From Skeletonema tropicum (taxonomy: Eukaryota; Bacillariophyta; Thalassiosirophyceae; Thalassiosirales; Thalassiosiraceae), in the NCBI GenBank assembly GCA_037178625.1, contig CM074127.1, positions 124,001-188,000 on the forward strand: DNA of 64,000 nucleotides. Direction: 5' to 3'. The first letter of the stretch is position 1. Each line of letters starts with the position of its first letter. Shown here one piece after another: positions 10,425 through 21,548 of the stretch. A program made the translations under genes and the position numbers. Below the pieces are notes generated by a model. That model saw only the letters and a list, made by a program, of their open reading frames with translations. It did no database searches and had not been told where the DNA came from.

Positions 10425-13400
10425 TCACATTGGGTTACACTTCAAACAGCGTCCCTCAAAGACAACATTTGGTATTGTGAGAGGCGTCGACTTGAACATC
10501 GATTTAAGGAAGCATCTCTGCCCACAATCTTCGCATTCTCCTCTCATCTTCCTTTGTTCTTTGACCTTCTTTGAGTCTGCGCCAAGACTATCTCCGCCTA
10601 GTTGAGCCATGTTACGTGCAGTTAAAGAAGCTCGAAGGGCAGGATTACCGCGACCACGGCCTCCCATTTGACTGGCTCGTGAACTCCCACCACTTCCACG
10701 CATGGACCCTGCACCACGCCCAGCTGCACTTCTTGCATTTGGGCGTCTCCCAGTGGAACCTGACAATCCGGACTTACCCGACAATCCGGACTTACCAGAC
10801 TTGCCCGACTTTCCCGAGTGAATACTTCCCGCGAATCCTTCATCGTCAGATTCTGAACCCTCCTCCATCACCTCTGACATTTTCCTTTCGGCAGCTATGT
10901 TATCTCCCGCTGAAAAAGACAGCAGATCTAAGATTTTGCTTGATCGCAAATCTTGCATTTTTGCAATCTTCTTCTGGTCATCACGCTTCTCCATTATCCC
11001 ACCAATTTTGTCCAAAGCTTTTTTGGATACTTTGGTCTTCGATAAGTCTAGTTTCTTCAACGTTTTGTTGCTTTGAGTTAGCACCTTGATAAAGCCTTTG
11101 CCAGTTTCATCGGTCAGGCCCTTGTTACTCGATAACTTCAACGCAACTAAAGAGTCATTGTCCACCAATGCCAGCACGAGATTTACGGCAATTTCATCTG
11201 ATAGGTCACATCTTGAAATGGACAAATGTGTCAATGAATTGTTGTTCTCGAGAGACTGGAAGAATAACTCCCAATCCTCTGCCTTAATCTTCTTCCGTCC
11301 ATCTAATTTCAATACGTCAAGCAATGGATCATTCTTCTCCATCATCTTCACCAGTTTCTTCATTGGAGTTCTATCTGTTAGTAATTCCTCATCCTCTAGT
11401 GGTGCCATCAAATCCTTCGAAATATTGCTATTACTTTTCGATGGAAAAGGTGAGATGCTCTTCTGAAACTGGTCAGTAGCGGTGGTTGAATTCTGCTGAT
11501 GGGGGTTAATTTGGACTAGCTGCCATTCTTCCTTTGTAGGAGGTGGGAAAGGGTTTGTTTCCTCTTCTTTTTTCAAAAAGGATCTTTGTGGCGAATATTG
11601 AAATGTTGATGTTTCTTGTGCTGCAATATCTTCTTTCATCACAGCACCTTCGTTCACCGCAGTATCTTTTTCTGGTACAAGACCTATTTTTGTGGCGGCA
11701 TATTCCTTGTCATACTTGGCCTTTATGCGTTTGATCTTCTTCTTCTTCTCTTTCTTCGATAGAGTTTTGTCTTTCTTTATCTTCTTGATCTCTGCCTTTT
11801 CATCTTTGCTTTGTTCACGCTCTGACTCAATATTATTTTCATCTTGCCCTTCGTCTGCACTGGCATGGACCTCTGCAACAACCTCCATCGTCTTGATCGC
11901 AGCGATGCGCTCCTTCCACTCTGCATCGTACTTGGCTTTAATCTTCTTCAATTTCTTCACCTTTTCCTTCTTGGACAATTTTTTATTCTTCATGATCAAT
12001 CTCACCTCTGCCTTTTCTTCTTCAGTTGGCTGGCGCACCGTCTCTTTTTCAATACTTGACTGCTCTGTATCGTCTACAGTAGCTGGCGCTGGCGCTTGTT
12101 CGGGAACAGGCACGTTTTCAACAGCCTTTGTAGCAATTGTGCGATCCTTCTCCTCTGCATCGTACTTGGCTTTGATCTTTTTGATCTTCTTTTTCTTCTC
12201 CTTCTTCGACAAGGACTTGTTCTTCATTACCGACTTTATCTCTGCCTTTTCCTCTTTGCTCTGCTTACGCTCGGCCTCTACATCGATATCCTCTTCCTGG
12301 TCAGCCAACGTCGCTTGCGTTTCATTAGGTGATATAACCATGTCCGTTTGTGTTCTCTCCGTTGGAATATCATCTGCTTCGTCCTCGGCGGTAGCTTCTT
12401 CCATTAGAATAACATTTCCTACCTCCTCGGCAGAAGCTTCTTCCACTGGCGAGGAAACATTTCCTTCCTCAGCATCAGCAGCGGCGGCGTATTTTGCCTT
12501 AATTTGTTGCACTCTTTCCAACCTTATAGAACGACTTACGGAGCGATCCTTCATTACATCCCTTACCTCTGCCTTTTCTTCTTCGCTGGCTTTTCTGCGC
12601 TGCGTACTTACAGCCTGTGGTATTGTCTTAGGTATTTTAGGAGCAATCTTCGGAGGAGCCTGTTCCACTGCCGCTTCAATCTTTGGGGGAGCAATCTTTG
12701 GGGGAGCTTTTTCCATCTTCGATTCCTTCATTTCAGCAGAGTGTGTTGATTCCGATGCCACTGACAAATGATCTGACGCAGTTCCTCCTGCATGTGAGGG
12801 CACATCCTGATCGCTGCCGTTCCCATTATGTTCACTAAGATTCAAACGAGCTGATTCTACTGAGCTGTCACTTTCTGATCGTCTGGACCGGGCAGATTCC
12901 ACTGAGCTATCACGTGATATCTTATCAGTTTCTTTCGACCTACTGCTTCTGCCAGATCGAGCTGATTGCAATGAATCATCACGAGTTCCTTCATCGGTTT
13001 CTGAGCGGATAGACTTCATTGATTGTCCACTTCTATCAGACACGTCGAAGATCGACTTAAGACTTTTCCCAGAACGGAATGATACATCACGTGCTCCCTC
13101 ATCTGTTTTTCCACTTCTGTCAGACACGTCGACGTTCGACTTACGGCTTTGTCGACTTTTGCCAGACCGGAATGATTCGTCGCGTGTTCCCTCTTCGGTT
13201 TCTGAGGCAGACCTGCTGCTTCGTCCACTCTTACCTGAAGGTGTAGACTTCATTGATATTCCACTTATAGTAGAGTTGTCAAATTTCGATTTACCACTCC
13301 TCCCGCTTTTACCAGATCGGATTGATCGTAATGACGCATCGCGTGTGTCTTCTTCGTAAGTAGATCTCACAGGCTTACCATTTTTACCCATCATTTCTTC

Positions 13401-14543
13401 GGACGAGGCAGTAGAAGATAAATCATCGTCATCATCATCAAAATCATTTCCCCTGTCATGATATTGTTTTGGTTTTGATGGAGTAGCTTTAGTATTCCTT
13501 TTTCGTGGAGTAGGACCAGAAACTCTATGATCATACTCGTCGTTAGCAGAAAAAGTGAAAGTTTGTAATTGCTGCTGTTGCTGCTGCTGTTGTTGTTGTT
13601 GAAACTGTTGTTGCTGAAGCTGCTGCTGTTGCTGTTGTTGAAGTTGCTGCTGCTGTTGTTGTTGAAACTGTTGTTGGAGCTGATTTTGAAGATTCTGAAG
13701 CTGCTGCTGTTGAAGTTGATTTTGTAGCTGTAAAAGCTGCTGCTGAAGCTGCTCCTGATTCCTACCTATCAGTGATACTGACAGTTCCCCCTTTCTTTCA
13801 ATCGGCTTTTCTTCTTCGACCTGTTTAGTCTCTTCCTTTTTTGGTGGCGCCTGGGGCTGCGGCTGCGGTTGCGGCTGCTCTGAATGGGTTGAAGTGGTTG
13901 TGCTATTCTCATTGTTGGAAGCAGGTATTGGAACATCGGCGGGAGAGCTATGATTTTCCATCACAGCATCAGAAATTTTTGGTTCATCCTCAATATTTCC
14001 ATCATTTGAAACTTTTGTTTCCTCTTGTTGCAACTTCATCAGCTGCATCTGCTTTGCAATAATCGACTGAAACTCTTCCGCCTGCTCCTCTTGCTGCCGT
14101 TTCATCAATCGCATAATTTCCAAATAATGTTTCCTCTCCACAGCACTTGTATTTTCATAATCATGACGTGTCGATGAATGCTGATGGATGAGTTGTTGGG
14201 TCTGATAGGCGTGCTTGCTTTGGAGGTGCCGTATTGCCTGTTCTGGGGATGATGTCGTATTAATTTGATAATTATTTGCATCTGTGCTGCCCCCGCTCCG
14301 TTTTGTAGTGCCATCCATATGATCCATAATATCAACAATTTCACCAGTAAAAAAAGAACCATTCTCGCCGCCATTACGGTCCAACATTTTAGTAAGGAAG
14401 GCTTCTGCTCCAGGTGACATTTCTACAATAACACCTTGAAGTGATGCAGCCTTCGCAGATGACGGAAATCGGATGCATTTGGAATATGGGTCGAAACTTA
14501 TAGCGGCGTTACCGCCATTCTCTTGCGTGCTGTGTGAGTTCAT
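10425..14543 (-). CDS. large low-complexity protein with KYD-type basic repeats and LRRs
   Basis: 1372 residues, single exon. In order: N-terminal region without a known domain; coiled-coil-like stretch with RHDYENTSAVERKHYLEIMR; poly-Gln (about 258-328); Ser/Arg/Lys-rich tract full of SGKSGRS-type motifs (about 398-558); four copies of a basic repeat of roughly 36 residues (about 650-950) with consensus EKAEI-x3-MKNKSLSKKEK followed by KKKIKKIKAKYDAE; a tropomodulin-like leucine-rich-repeat segment (about 1060-1190: LTHLSISRCDLSDE, LVALKLSSNKGLTDETG, LKKLDLSKTKVSKKA); another SGKSG tract; and a C-terminal Cys pair module (CEDCGQRC ... RCLKCNPM) that may bind zinc. The zinc-like tail recurs, to my knowledge, on other diatom proteins. 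No enzyme motif. A cytoskeletal or scaffold role is a guess from the LRR type. Confidence 0.75.
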   Translation of the reverse strand: MNSHSTQENGGNAAISFDPYSKCIRFPSSAKAASLQGVIVEMSPGAEAFLTKMLDRNGGENGSFFTGEIVDIMDHMDGTTKRSGGSTDANNYQINTTSSPEQAIRHLQSKHAYQTQQLIHQHSSTRHDYENTSAVERKHYLEIMRLMKRQQEEQAEEFQSIIAKQMQLMKLQQEETKVSNDGNIEDEPKISDAVMENHSSPADVPIPASNNENSTTTSTHSEQPQPQPQPQAPPKKEETKQVEEEKPIERKGELSVSLIGRNQEQLQQQLLQLQNQLQQQQLQNLQNQLQQQFQQQQQQQLQQQQQQQLQQQQFQQQQQQQQQQQLQTFTFSANDEYDHRVSGPTPRKRNTKATPSKPKQYHDRGNDFDDDDDDLSSTASSEEMMGKNGKPVRSTYEEDTRDASLRSIRSGKSGRSGKSKFDNSTISGISMKSTPSGKSGRSSRSASETEEGTRDESFRSGKSRQSRKSNVDVSDRSGKTDEGARDVSFRSGKSLKSIFDVSDRSGQSMKSIRSETDEGTRDDSLQSARSGRSSRSKETDKISRDSSVESARSRRSESDSSVESARLNLSEHNGNGSDQDVPSHAGGTASDHLSVASESTHSAEMKESKMEKAPPKIAPPKIEAAVEQAPPKIAPKIPKTIPQAVSTQRRKASEEEKAEVRDVMKDRSVSRSIRLERVQQIKAKYAAAADAEEGNVSSPVEEASAEEVGNVILMEEATAEDEADDIPTERTQTDMVISPNETQATLADQEEDIDVEAERKQSKEEKAEIKSVMKNKSLSKKEKKKKIKKIKAKYDAEEKDRTIATKAVENVPVPEQAPAPATVDDTEQSSIEKETVRQPTEEEKAEVRLIMKNKKLSKKEKVKKLKKIKAKYDAEWKERIAAIKTMEVVAEVHASADEGQDENNIESEREQSKDEKAEIKKIKKDKTLSKKEKKKKIKRIKAKYDKEYAATKIGLVPEKDTAVNEGAVMKEDIAAQETSTFQYSPQRSFLKKEEETNPFPPPTKEEWQLVQINPHQQNSTTATDQFQKSISPFPSKSNSNISKDLMAPLEDEELLTDRTPMKKLVKMMEKNDPLLDVLKLDGRKKIKAEDWELFFQSLENNNSLTHLSISRCDLSDEIAVNLVLALVDNDSLVALKLSSNKGLTDETGKGFIKVLTQSNKTLKKLDLSKTKVSKKALDKIGGIMEKRDDQKKIAKMQDLRSSKILDLLSFSAGDNIAAERKMSEVMEEGSESDDEGFAGSIHSGKSGKSGKSGLSGKSGLSGSTGRRPNARSAAGRGAGSMRGSGGSSRASQMGGRGRGNPALRASLTARNMAQLGGDSLGADSKKVKEQRKMRGECEDCGQRCFLKSMFKSTPLTIPNVVFEGRCLKCNPM

Positions 14544-15181
14544 GGTGCGTTTGCTCCTCCCCCCCTTCTAAGGCGACAGTCCTAGCTTGGCTGGAGAGGT
14601 GTGCATAATATTTTAATGATAGAGGTGGTAACAAGTTGAGATGAGCGAATAATGCTGTGGTAAAATCTGGTAAAATGTTGAGGTTGAGGTAGAAACAGTG
14701 ACTGTTAACGCGCAGCGGGCACTTTTCAAACCGTCCTGAGGGCGGCCCACGTAGCCAACAACTGGGATGTACACATGGTTTACTACTTTTATTCTCGTCA
14801 AACCTCTACTTATGACGGGCACGCCAACGTGCCCGATACATTGATTAAAAATTGTTCGCTCGAGTTCATTCAAGTCCGTTCAAGTCGAGTCATCATCTTG
14901 CTCGAAGGGAGTGCAAACCTAAGACACACACAAATTATCTGTCTTGCCTTTCTTCTCAATTCACCTTCTGATTTCTGAACCAGCTCATGCAAGTATGTAC
15001 GCCAACATTGCTCGAGTCCGACCATGGCAAGGGCAAGAAGAGGAATGCAACAACTTTGCTAAACAGATCATGAATACTTTTAGTTCTCGGTTCTATTTTC
15101 CATGAGCAGAGAAGGCGGTTGATTCCGAATTTCAATTCAAGAACTTTGCTTCTTCTTGAAACAGCTGCCTTCTTTTCTCAC
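14544..15181. other. intergenic, no gene recognised
   Basis: Lies between the large LRR protein start and the allantoicase stop; both are on the minus strand, so it should contain the promoter of the former and 3' UTR of the latter. A short GC-rich hairpin (CGGGCAC ... GTGCCCG, 14816-14835) is the only structure seen. Confidence 0.5.
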
Positions 15182-16657
15182 CTACAAGTGACTTATCAAA
15201 CGATCTCCATTGTTATCTTTGATTGTCACTGGATTTCCATAAATTCTCACTCGGCTCAAACCTCCATCTGGATAAATAGACACTCTGACATGTGTGACTC
15301 CTCTATTTCCATTCACAATCATCTTTCCATCATCACGTAAGAACTCATGTTCGGCATCTGCGGACAATGCAGTTCGTTTCAACAATGGAAACCATTCTAC
15401 TGCATTGTTGCTGTTGCTGCTGTTGTCAGTAGCCGCAGATGCACAAACAACATCATCCGATAAATTTCTGCAACAACATGCGTCAATACTTACACTCTCT
15501 GGAAAATTCCCTTTAAAGTGACGAGTATCAATAATGATCCTTTCCACACCGCCTTTACTGTCACTGCCTCCCGATTTCTCTGCCACTCCACCCATTCCCA
15601 ACTTCAACACAGCCCAATCCATCAGAGGAGTGTCCTGCAATCCAGTCGTAGGATCTTTCGTAACAACTGCAGGTCTGTGAGGATGTCGGGCCGTCTCCCA
15701 GCCATCACCCATATCCACACCAAGTGTTGTTCGGATCAGATTAGAAGGTACTCCATAATGTTTGTTAGAGCATTCTAGTCCCTCTCCTCCATGAAGGACA
15801 GAAGAGAGTTCTGGTTGATGGTAACGTTTGGAACTTGGTGGTGGAATGGTAGATGTGGTTGAGCTGTGTGGATGTACTACTGCTGCTGCTGCTGCTGCTC
15901 GCGAAAAGATCTCCTGACAATTGTTAGTCAGTGTTGATGTCGAAGAAGATTGTACTGGATATCCCCAAACCTTCATTCGAGCCACACCTCCATCTGGATA
16001 ATAATTCAACCGAATATGTGTCACTCCTCCAACCTCCTCTAGTTTCTGCTTCGCATCATCAGCAAGTTGGAACTTATGATACCTACTCTCCTCATAGCCT
16101 GGTTGCAGTTCCACCATGGGAAGAATTGTAATCCATGCGTCACTTCGCTGATTTGTAGTATTCAATGCAACTGCCTGGCATGCAGCATGAGCTCGTCTAA
16201 TTGTATCAGGTGACTGTCCCGTACCTTGAAAACTTTTCCCACGCGCCAATCGAGAGATTGCTCCTGGCATCCAGTTGTATAGATAGTCATCATTATCGAC
16301 GCTGCAATCTTCTAGCTCATTGCGAGTGATCTTCATTGCCTCTATCGAAACACGAGGAGTCTGATTCCCAGTGAAGTACGCTGTGTCCAACTCTACCGAT
16401 TCAATCATCATGGGACCGCTGCTATCGTCACCGCAACCTAACTTGACAACACACCAATCATGACCTTCAGTCCGTTTCCGTCTTGTCTCCCAACCATCCA
16501 TGACTTTGCCCTGCTCACAGTACAGATCTGCGATGAAAGTGGGCGGGTACGGAGATAGAATGTTTTCGGCACTGGCGAACCATTCATCGGTAGCAAAGAG
16601 TATCTTGGCCGAGTTGGCGCTAGATGAGAGGTTCAGCAATTTCGTAGTATTGGTCAT
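15182..16657 (-). CDS. ALLC: allantoicase
   Basis: Hydrolyses allantoate to ureidoglycolate and urea in purine (ureide) catabolism (EC 3.5.3.4). 491 residues, single exon, starting at the ATG at 16657. The protein contains the two homologous halves of the family: first half with FATDEWFASAENIL, VMDGWETRRKR and HDWCVVKLG, second half with GDGWETARHPHRP and DWAVLKLGMGG. Each half ends in a matching strand pair, GVTHIRLNYYPDGGVARMK and GVTHVRVSIYPDGGLSRVR. The linker between halves carries an Ala run and Ser/Pro stretch (about residues 250-285) longer than usual. No signal peptide is seen. Diatoms are known to possess an ornithine-urea cycle, so released urea could feed nitrogen recycling. Intact. 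Confidence 0.95.
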   Translation of the reverse strand: MTNTTKLLNLSSSANSAKILFATDEWFASAENILSPYPPTFIADLYCEQGKVMDGWETRRKRTEGHDWCVVKLGCGDDSSGPMMIESVELDTAYFTGNQTPRVSIEAMKITRNELEDCSVDNDDYLYNWMPGAISRLARGKSFQGTGQSPDTIRRAHAACQAVALNTTNQRSDAWITILPMVELQPGYEESRYHKFQLADDAKQKLEEVGGVTHIRLNYYPDGGVARMKVWGYPVQSSSTSTLTNNCQEIFSRAAAAAAVVHPHSSTTSTIPPPSSKRYHQPELSSVLHGGEGLECSNKHYGVPSNLIRTTLGVDMGDGWETARHPHRPAVVTKDPTTGLQDTPLMDWAVLKLGMGGVAEKSGGSDSKGGVERIIIDTRHFKGNFPESVSIDACCCRNLSDDVVCASAATDNSSNSNNAVEWFPLLKRTALSADAEHEFLRDDGKMIVNGNRGVTHVRVSIYPDGGLSRVRIYGNPVTIKDNNGDRLISHL

Positions 16658-16934
16658 TGATAATATACAATAGCAGTGGCATTAAAGCATTAGCATTTGT
16701 TGTCGAACTCATCGGCATCGGAAATATCGGAACACAATTTATTTCAAGTGCGTGGCTTCGTCGAGTGCGAAAGTGGAAATTCGGGTTTCTCTTAGGTTAC
16801 ATTATTTGCTACGCACGTGTTTTACTTATGGATAGAACTGTTATGATTTACGGAAGTGTTCGGTGAATAAGTGATTGATGTCTGTGGACAATTATGTATC
16901 CTCTGTACAGCTTAATAATGAAAGAGCGAATGTT

Positions 16935-17105
16935 TGGTGATAAAGCGGCTCATGCGCATATTGACGACGAAATATACTATCTGGTAATATGTTGTGCTGC
17001 TGGCCAGCCCACACTGGACCTCTCATATCAGCTACGAGAGGCTGTAGCATCGCTTCTACCAATGCTATCCGTCTGGGCAGTACCAATCTGCTTGTATAGT
17101 ATCGC
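16935..17105. repeat. dispersed ~170-bp repeat, single inverted copy
   Basis: The segment with GCGGCTCATGCGCATATTGA, CTGGCCAGCCCACACTGGAC, GGCTGTAGCATCGCTTCTAC and CTTGTATAGTATC is the reverse complement of the tandem repeat at 61221-61660. It sits immediately beyond the 3' end (17109) of the first STAND gene, so it may form its 3' UTR. Confidence 0.8.
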
Positions 17106-17108
17106 CGA

Positions 17109-20100
17109 TCAATTGCGCCGCAAATATGTTGCAAGCTCATTTGCTTTTGTAACAGCACCCCATTCACGGTATTTCTCTTCCGCTTGACAGAAGTAACTTA
17201 ACGACTTGTACTTTCTACCTGTTTCAAGATAGAAATGCCCAGCCAATTCATTTGCCAGAGCTTCCTCGTTCACAAATTTGTGCTTCTTTGAACTTAATAT
17301 TGCATCATCATAAAGTTTTTCTGCATAATCAAAGTTTCTTGCACAGAATTGCTCCTCAGCTTGGAGAAGATATGTTTCTAGATGTAAAGGTTAACAGGAA
17401 CAACACTATGAGAGATGGCGTGATTTAGATGAAATGTATAGCATATAAAATCTGCAAACTCACTGTTCTGAAAGTTCCATGTAGAAGCTAATGCGGCCAG
17501 CTTCTCGATTGAAACCTTCGACTCCGTACCCCTCGCTATCCACTCTTTGTCATTTGTCTCCCTGCCAATCCAAAATGATACCAAGCCAAAGTAACTTGAA
17601 GCGAATGAGAAAAAGAGCGCAAATGTTAGCATAGGAGTGTGAGGAAGATTCAAATTCGGAAATACATACATGCATTCATATGTGTCATCAACATCAAGTC
17701 AATGAACTTACAATGTACGAACATACAGAGCTGAACCGCTGTTCAAGAAAAAACGTTCAGCGCAATCCCTGGCTTTGTCCAACTCTCGGAATATGAACGC
17801 TTCATAGCACTCAATAAATTGTTTTGTTCTCATGGCTCCGGAAACCTTGTCTGTTATATCTTCTTCATTGGTTGTTTCGCCAAATACACTCGTCAGACTA
17901 TTTTGCCGAGGTATAACTGACTCGCCTACCATCCTCAGTGTCAATCTAACGATTGGGAGCATAACAGATATCAACACCAAGTTCTTGTGAAATCTCATTT
18001 GACTTATTGTCTCTTCCATAGACTTTGCAACTTCATCTAATTTCTTGCCTGCCCAAAACGAGGTTATATCGTAAAAGTAGGCACATTTCATTGCATTTCT
18101 GGTCGCACCACTCTTCATGGCTGCCTTGAACCCATCATGGAAAAACTCACAAGCACTCTGCATGGGCTCCACATGCAATCGGGTGTAAGTTGAATGAAAT
18201 ATTATCTGACAATCGTGAGCTCGACAAGGACTTTGCTTCATAAGAGCCAGTCCAAGTTTCACGTATTGCATACCCACCTCGTAATTTTGTCTGGCAAAAG
18301 TACTGTAATTACCGTACTGCACAAAGGCAAGAGGAGATAGTGGACTCATGCCGTACTTCAAAGTTATCTGGATCATTTTTGATAGAATAAATCTCGATTT
18401 GATTGTTTCGAGGGAAAAAGAGAGCAACTCATAGAGATTGGACAATAATTCCATTGCCATCATACTTGAAGGGTCAACCATTGTAGGATAGTCCAACAAA
18501 GTATCATCTGATAATTCAGCAAGCTTCGCCTCTGTTGCACTCAAATGCTTGTGGACTAAAGTGGGAGTAACATAATTAAGAACAATTTGAGGAATCCATC
18601 TTGGGCTTCGACTGAGCTCCTCCCCAAGACTTGCCAATGTGCTAAGTGAGGCCTTGACACCCTCAAGCACTTTTCCTGACAAAAATAGGAGAGTTATTGA
18701 TATAAGAATTGCCTGGCACTTATCCTCAAAACATCGGGCAAAGTGCATTATTTGTTGAATCAGTATCTCGAGGTGAGCATACTCTGCGTTCATCAAGGCA
18801 CACTTGGCTGCTAGATTGAACAGTTCCAAACTCAGATCGTACTGCTTCTCCCAGTGTCCTTTCCTCAAGTACGAGATGCCATGACCGAAAAATGAATGAG
18901 CCGAGAAGAAGTCAGACATTTTCATGGCCTTCTTCCCCGCATCTAGATTCAACCTAGCCACAGCTACACCTTGCTCACTATCGATGACTGCTTGCGGTCC
19001 ACCGTGATTGATTTGGCCCACAGCAGTGATGAGCAACACGTCATCTCTTTCTCGGACTGCAACATTACCAAGTGCCAATCCATATCGGAAGTGCTGCAAG
19101 CAGCGCTGCTCAGATCGTATAGAATCGTACGCAGCTTCATGTAGCTTATCATGTATAAAGTAGAACGAACCTTCCCTTTTGTCCACAATACTCCCAGCCA
19201 CTGCCGTGTCAAGTGGAACTATGAGTGGAATTTGAATCTCTGCTTCCAAAGTTTCTATCGTCGAGATACTGGCACTCGCACCGAAGCAAGACAACACGCT
19301 CAAAGCCGAAATCACTTCGGGAGGGAGACTATGAAACGAGTTCTTCATGATGAACGTTGCAACACTGTCAGGAATCTCTATATCACGAATATTGTCGCTT
19401 TCCCACAACCAACGGCGATCAGTCAGGCTGGGATACAACAAGCGTCGTTTGTATAACTCGAGCATCAGCTGCTTGATAAAGAAAGGGCTCCCCTTCGTTT
19501 TGTGATACAGAATATCTGCCAACGGTCGCGTGAGGCGTGGAAGCAAGGATAATGTTGTCGACACCATTTCGTTGACAGTCTCTTTGCTCATGGAGGTTAG
19601 CATAATATTGGTCGTCTTGGTTCCGAAAGTTTCCAAAGAGGACAGCATGAGAATTATAGGATGCTCTTCATTCACTTCATCGTCGCGGCAACACCCAAAG
19701 AAGAAGAACCTTCGTTGTTTGTTCGTGGCTGACTTGTTTGGCATTATCAATATCTGATTCAGCAGAGCTACTGACGCCGCGTCTATCCATTGACAGTCAT
19801 CGAGAAAAAGGACAAGAGGCTCGTCTTGGCAGTCTAAAATGATTTCAACAAATTGACAAAAGAGATACCTCAACCTCTTCTGTGCATCAACGGCAACATC
19901 ACTATCGTCATCCTCACAATTGTCACAACAGAAGTCACTGCCAAGAATGCCCCTCAAGTTCGGCATCGCGGCGACTAGACCCGACATTTCGTCCCCAAGA
20001 TCTCTTTGCAGCGCAGTCGAAACTATTTCGACTGTCGACTTGTCGCTGGCAGCAGCCAATGATGTACAATATTCATCAAACGCAGAGCTAATGGCGTGGA

Positions 20101-21427
20101 ACGGCTGCGACTGTTGAAGTTTATCGAAGCCCCCCGACAAAAATATCACGCTTCTAGCAGTTACATGCTCAGCAAATTTGTTAGAAAGCATTGATTTGCC
20201 TATTCCAGATGACCCGTAAATCATGGCTACTTCACATCCACTTGTTATAGATCTTTGATAAGACTCCTTCAACATTTCCAGCTCTGACTCTCGGCCGTAA
20301 AATGATGTGTGACCGTCTTTGTCTTTGCGCCCGATGCTCTCCATCTGAAGACCAACACTGGAAGCATGTATCATGTCGAGATCTCGAAGATATACTTGGG
20401 GAGAATCCATCATCAACTTCAAATCATCTCGTATATCTGTCACGGCTTTATAACTCTCGTCAACAATCACACCTTCATTGCTTGTGCAACCTATCATGTT
20501 ACCGATCAGGTCACAAAGAGCATTAGGCAAGCCCAATGACTTCAGTGGTTCAACGGATGATAACATGCTTGGTGGCGATCTTCGTTGCGTCTTGTTTGAC
20601 ATTTGATCAGGTCTATCGTAGTATTCCGTCCCTATCATTTCTGCCGCAGAGGATTGCTCGTCAGTGTCTAAACTTTCCAATACTTTTTGTCCACCAGAAA
20701 ATAATTCAAAAAAGGTGGAACCCAGTGCATGTATTGCTACCATTCTTGCATCATCACTGATACACATATGTCTGAAAACGTCTTCTCTCAAAGTAGCACA
20801 TTGCACGCTCAAATATTCGATCATATGCTCACTACTACCATCTTCAAGCAAAGATGAAAGCTGCTGACCAAACACGCCCAAATCATCGGGATCAGAAGAT
20901 TGATCAGGATGAAACGGAAGTGGCTCAAGGTCGGCGATTGATAACGCTGTTGCACTGCTCAAATCATCTTTCTTTTCTTCATGCAATCGGTCAGCCCCAC
21001 ACCGTACGTAAATGGAATGCGCCAACGATTTGCATTGCCGCAGCTGCCACTGCCGCTGATGCGGCTCTGCCATTATTTCGTTAATTATTGATGGATCCAA
21101 CGTTGTAATGCCCCCTCCTTCATCGTTCTCAAATTCTGTCAATGTCACTGTCTTTTTTTCGTCGACAACGCAGAGCTGGTCTGCCAGGGAGTGGGCAATT
21201 TTCAGCGCACATGACAAATACTCTTGAGAGCACACGATATTGTTGTGCTCATCGTTACGGCCGGTGGTAGCGGCTGCTGATTTTACAGTTTGAATGGCTT
21301 TATCGATCCAAGCATTCAAACCAATGTTAGCGGCCAACGTATTTGACACGCCAGCACCATCATCCAGATTGTCAGTATCGGTGCTGTCGTCGACTACGAA
21401 GCAGTGCATCTCAGTAGAAGATGTCAT
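17109..21427 (-). CDS. STAND-class AAA ATPase with helical repeats, copy 1 (3 exons)
   Basis: Exons on the minus strand: 21427-17712, 17594-17464 (131 nt) and 17377-17109 (269 nt); 1371 residues. The first exon reads into a stop unless the GTAAGT donor at 17711 is used; splicing continues into YFGLVSFWIGRETND and TYLLQAEEQF, ending WGAVTKANELATYLRRN. Architecture: N-terminal region; a segment resembling the end of a protein-kinase C-lobe (ALGSTFFELFSGG, LPNALCDLIGNMIG, YLRDLD) without HRD or DFG motifs; then FYGRESELEMLKESY, Walker A GSSGIGKS and Walker B LVLFLDDCQWID of the STAND/AAA_16 type; then a long alpha-helical TPR-like region. This resembles the ATPase part of bacterial PknK/multi-sensor kinases. 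Compared with copies 2 and 3 it lacks about 12 residues (RRTGSMLDGGSG) between Walker A and FLSGGFDKLQ and has a different N-terminus. Ligand and output are unknown. Confidence 0.85.
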
Positions 21428-21495
21428 GAAATCTCTTTCAACCTATAATTTTGTGTTGATTAGTTGCCGCATTCGGCCCCTTTCGGAGACCGTGA

Positions 21496-21548
21496 GTTAA
21501 GCGTCGCACAAAATAGGTGCTTGCAAATTCAAATCAATGGAACAGTAC
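21496..21548 (+). repeat. 53-bp sequence, inverted copy at 24957-25008
   Basis: GTTAAGCGTCGCACAAAAT and GCTTGCAAATTCAAATCAAT are found reverse-complemented at 24957-25008 with a single-base indel. This copy lies 69 bp upstream of the copy 1 STAND start codon. Confidence 0.85.

Noticed and set aside
14816..14835. GC hairpin as a transcription terminator
   Set aside because: Only a 7-bp stem; eukaryotic context makes a rho-independent-type terminator implausible.
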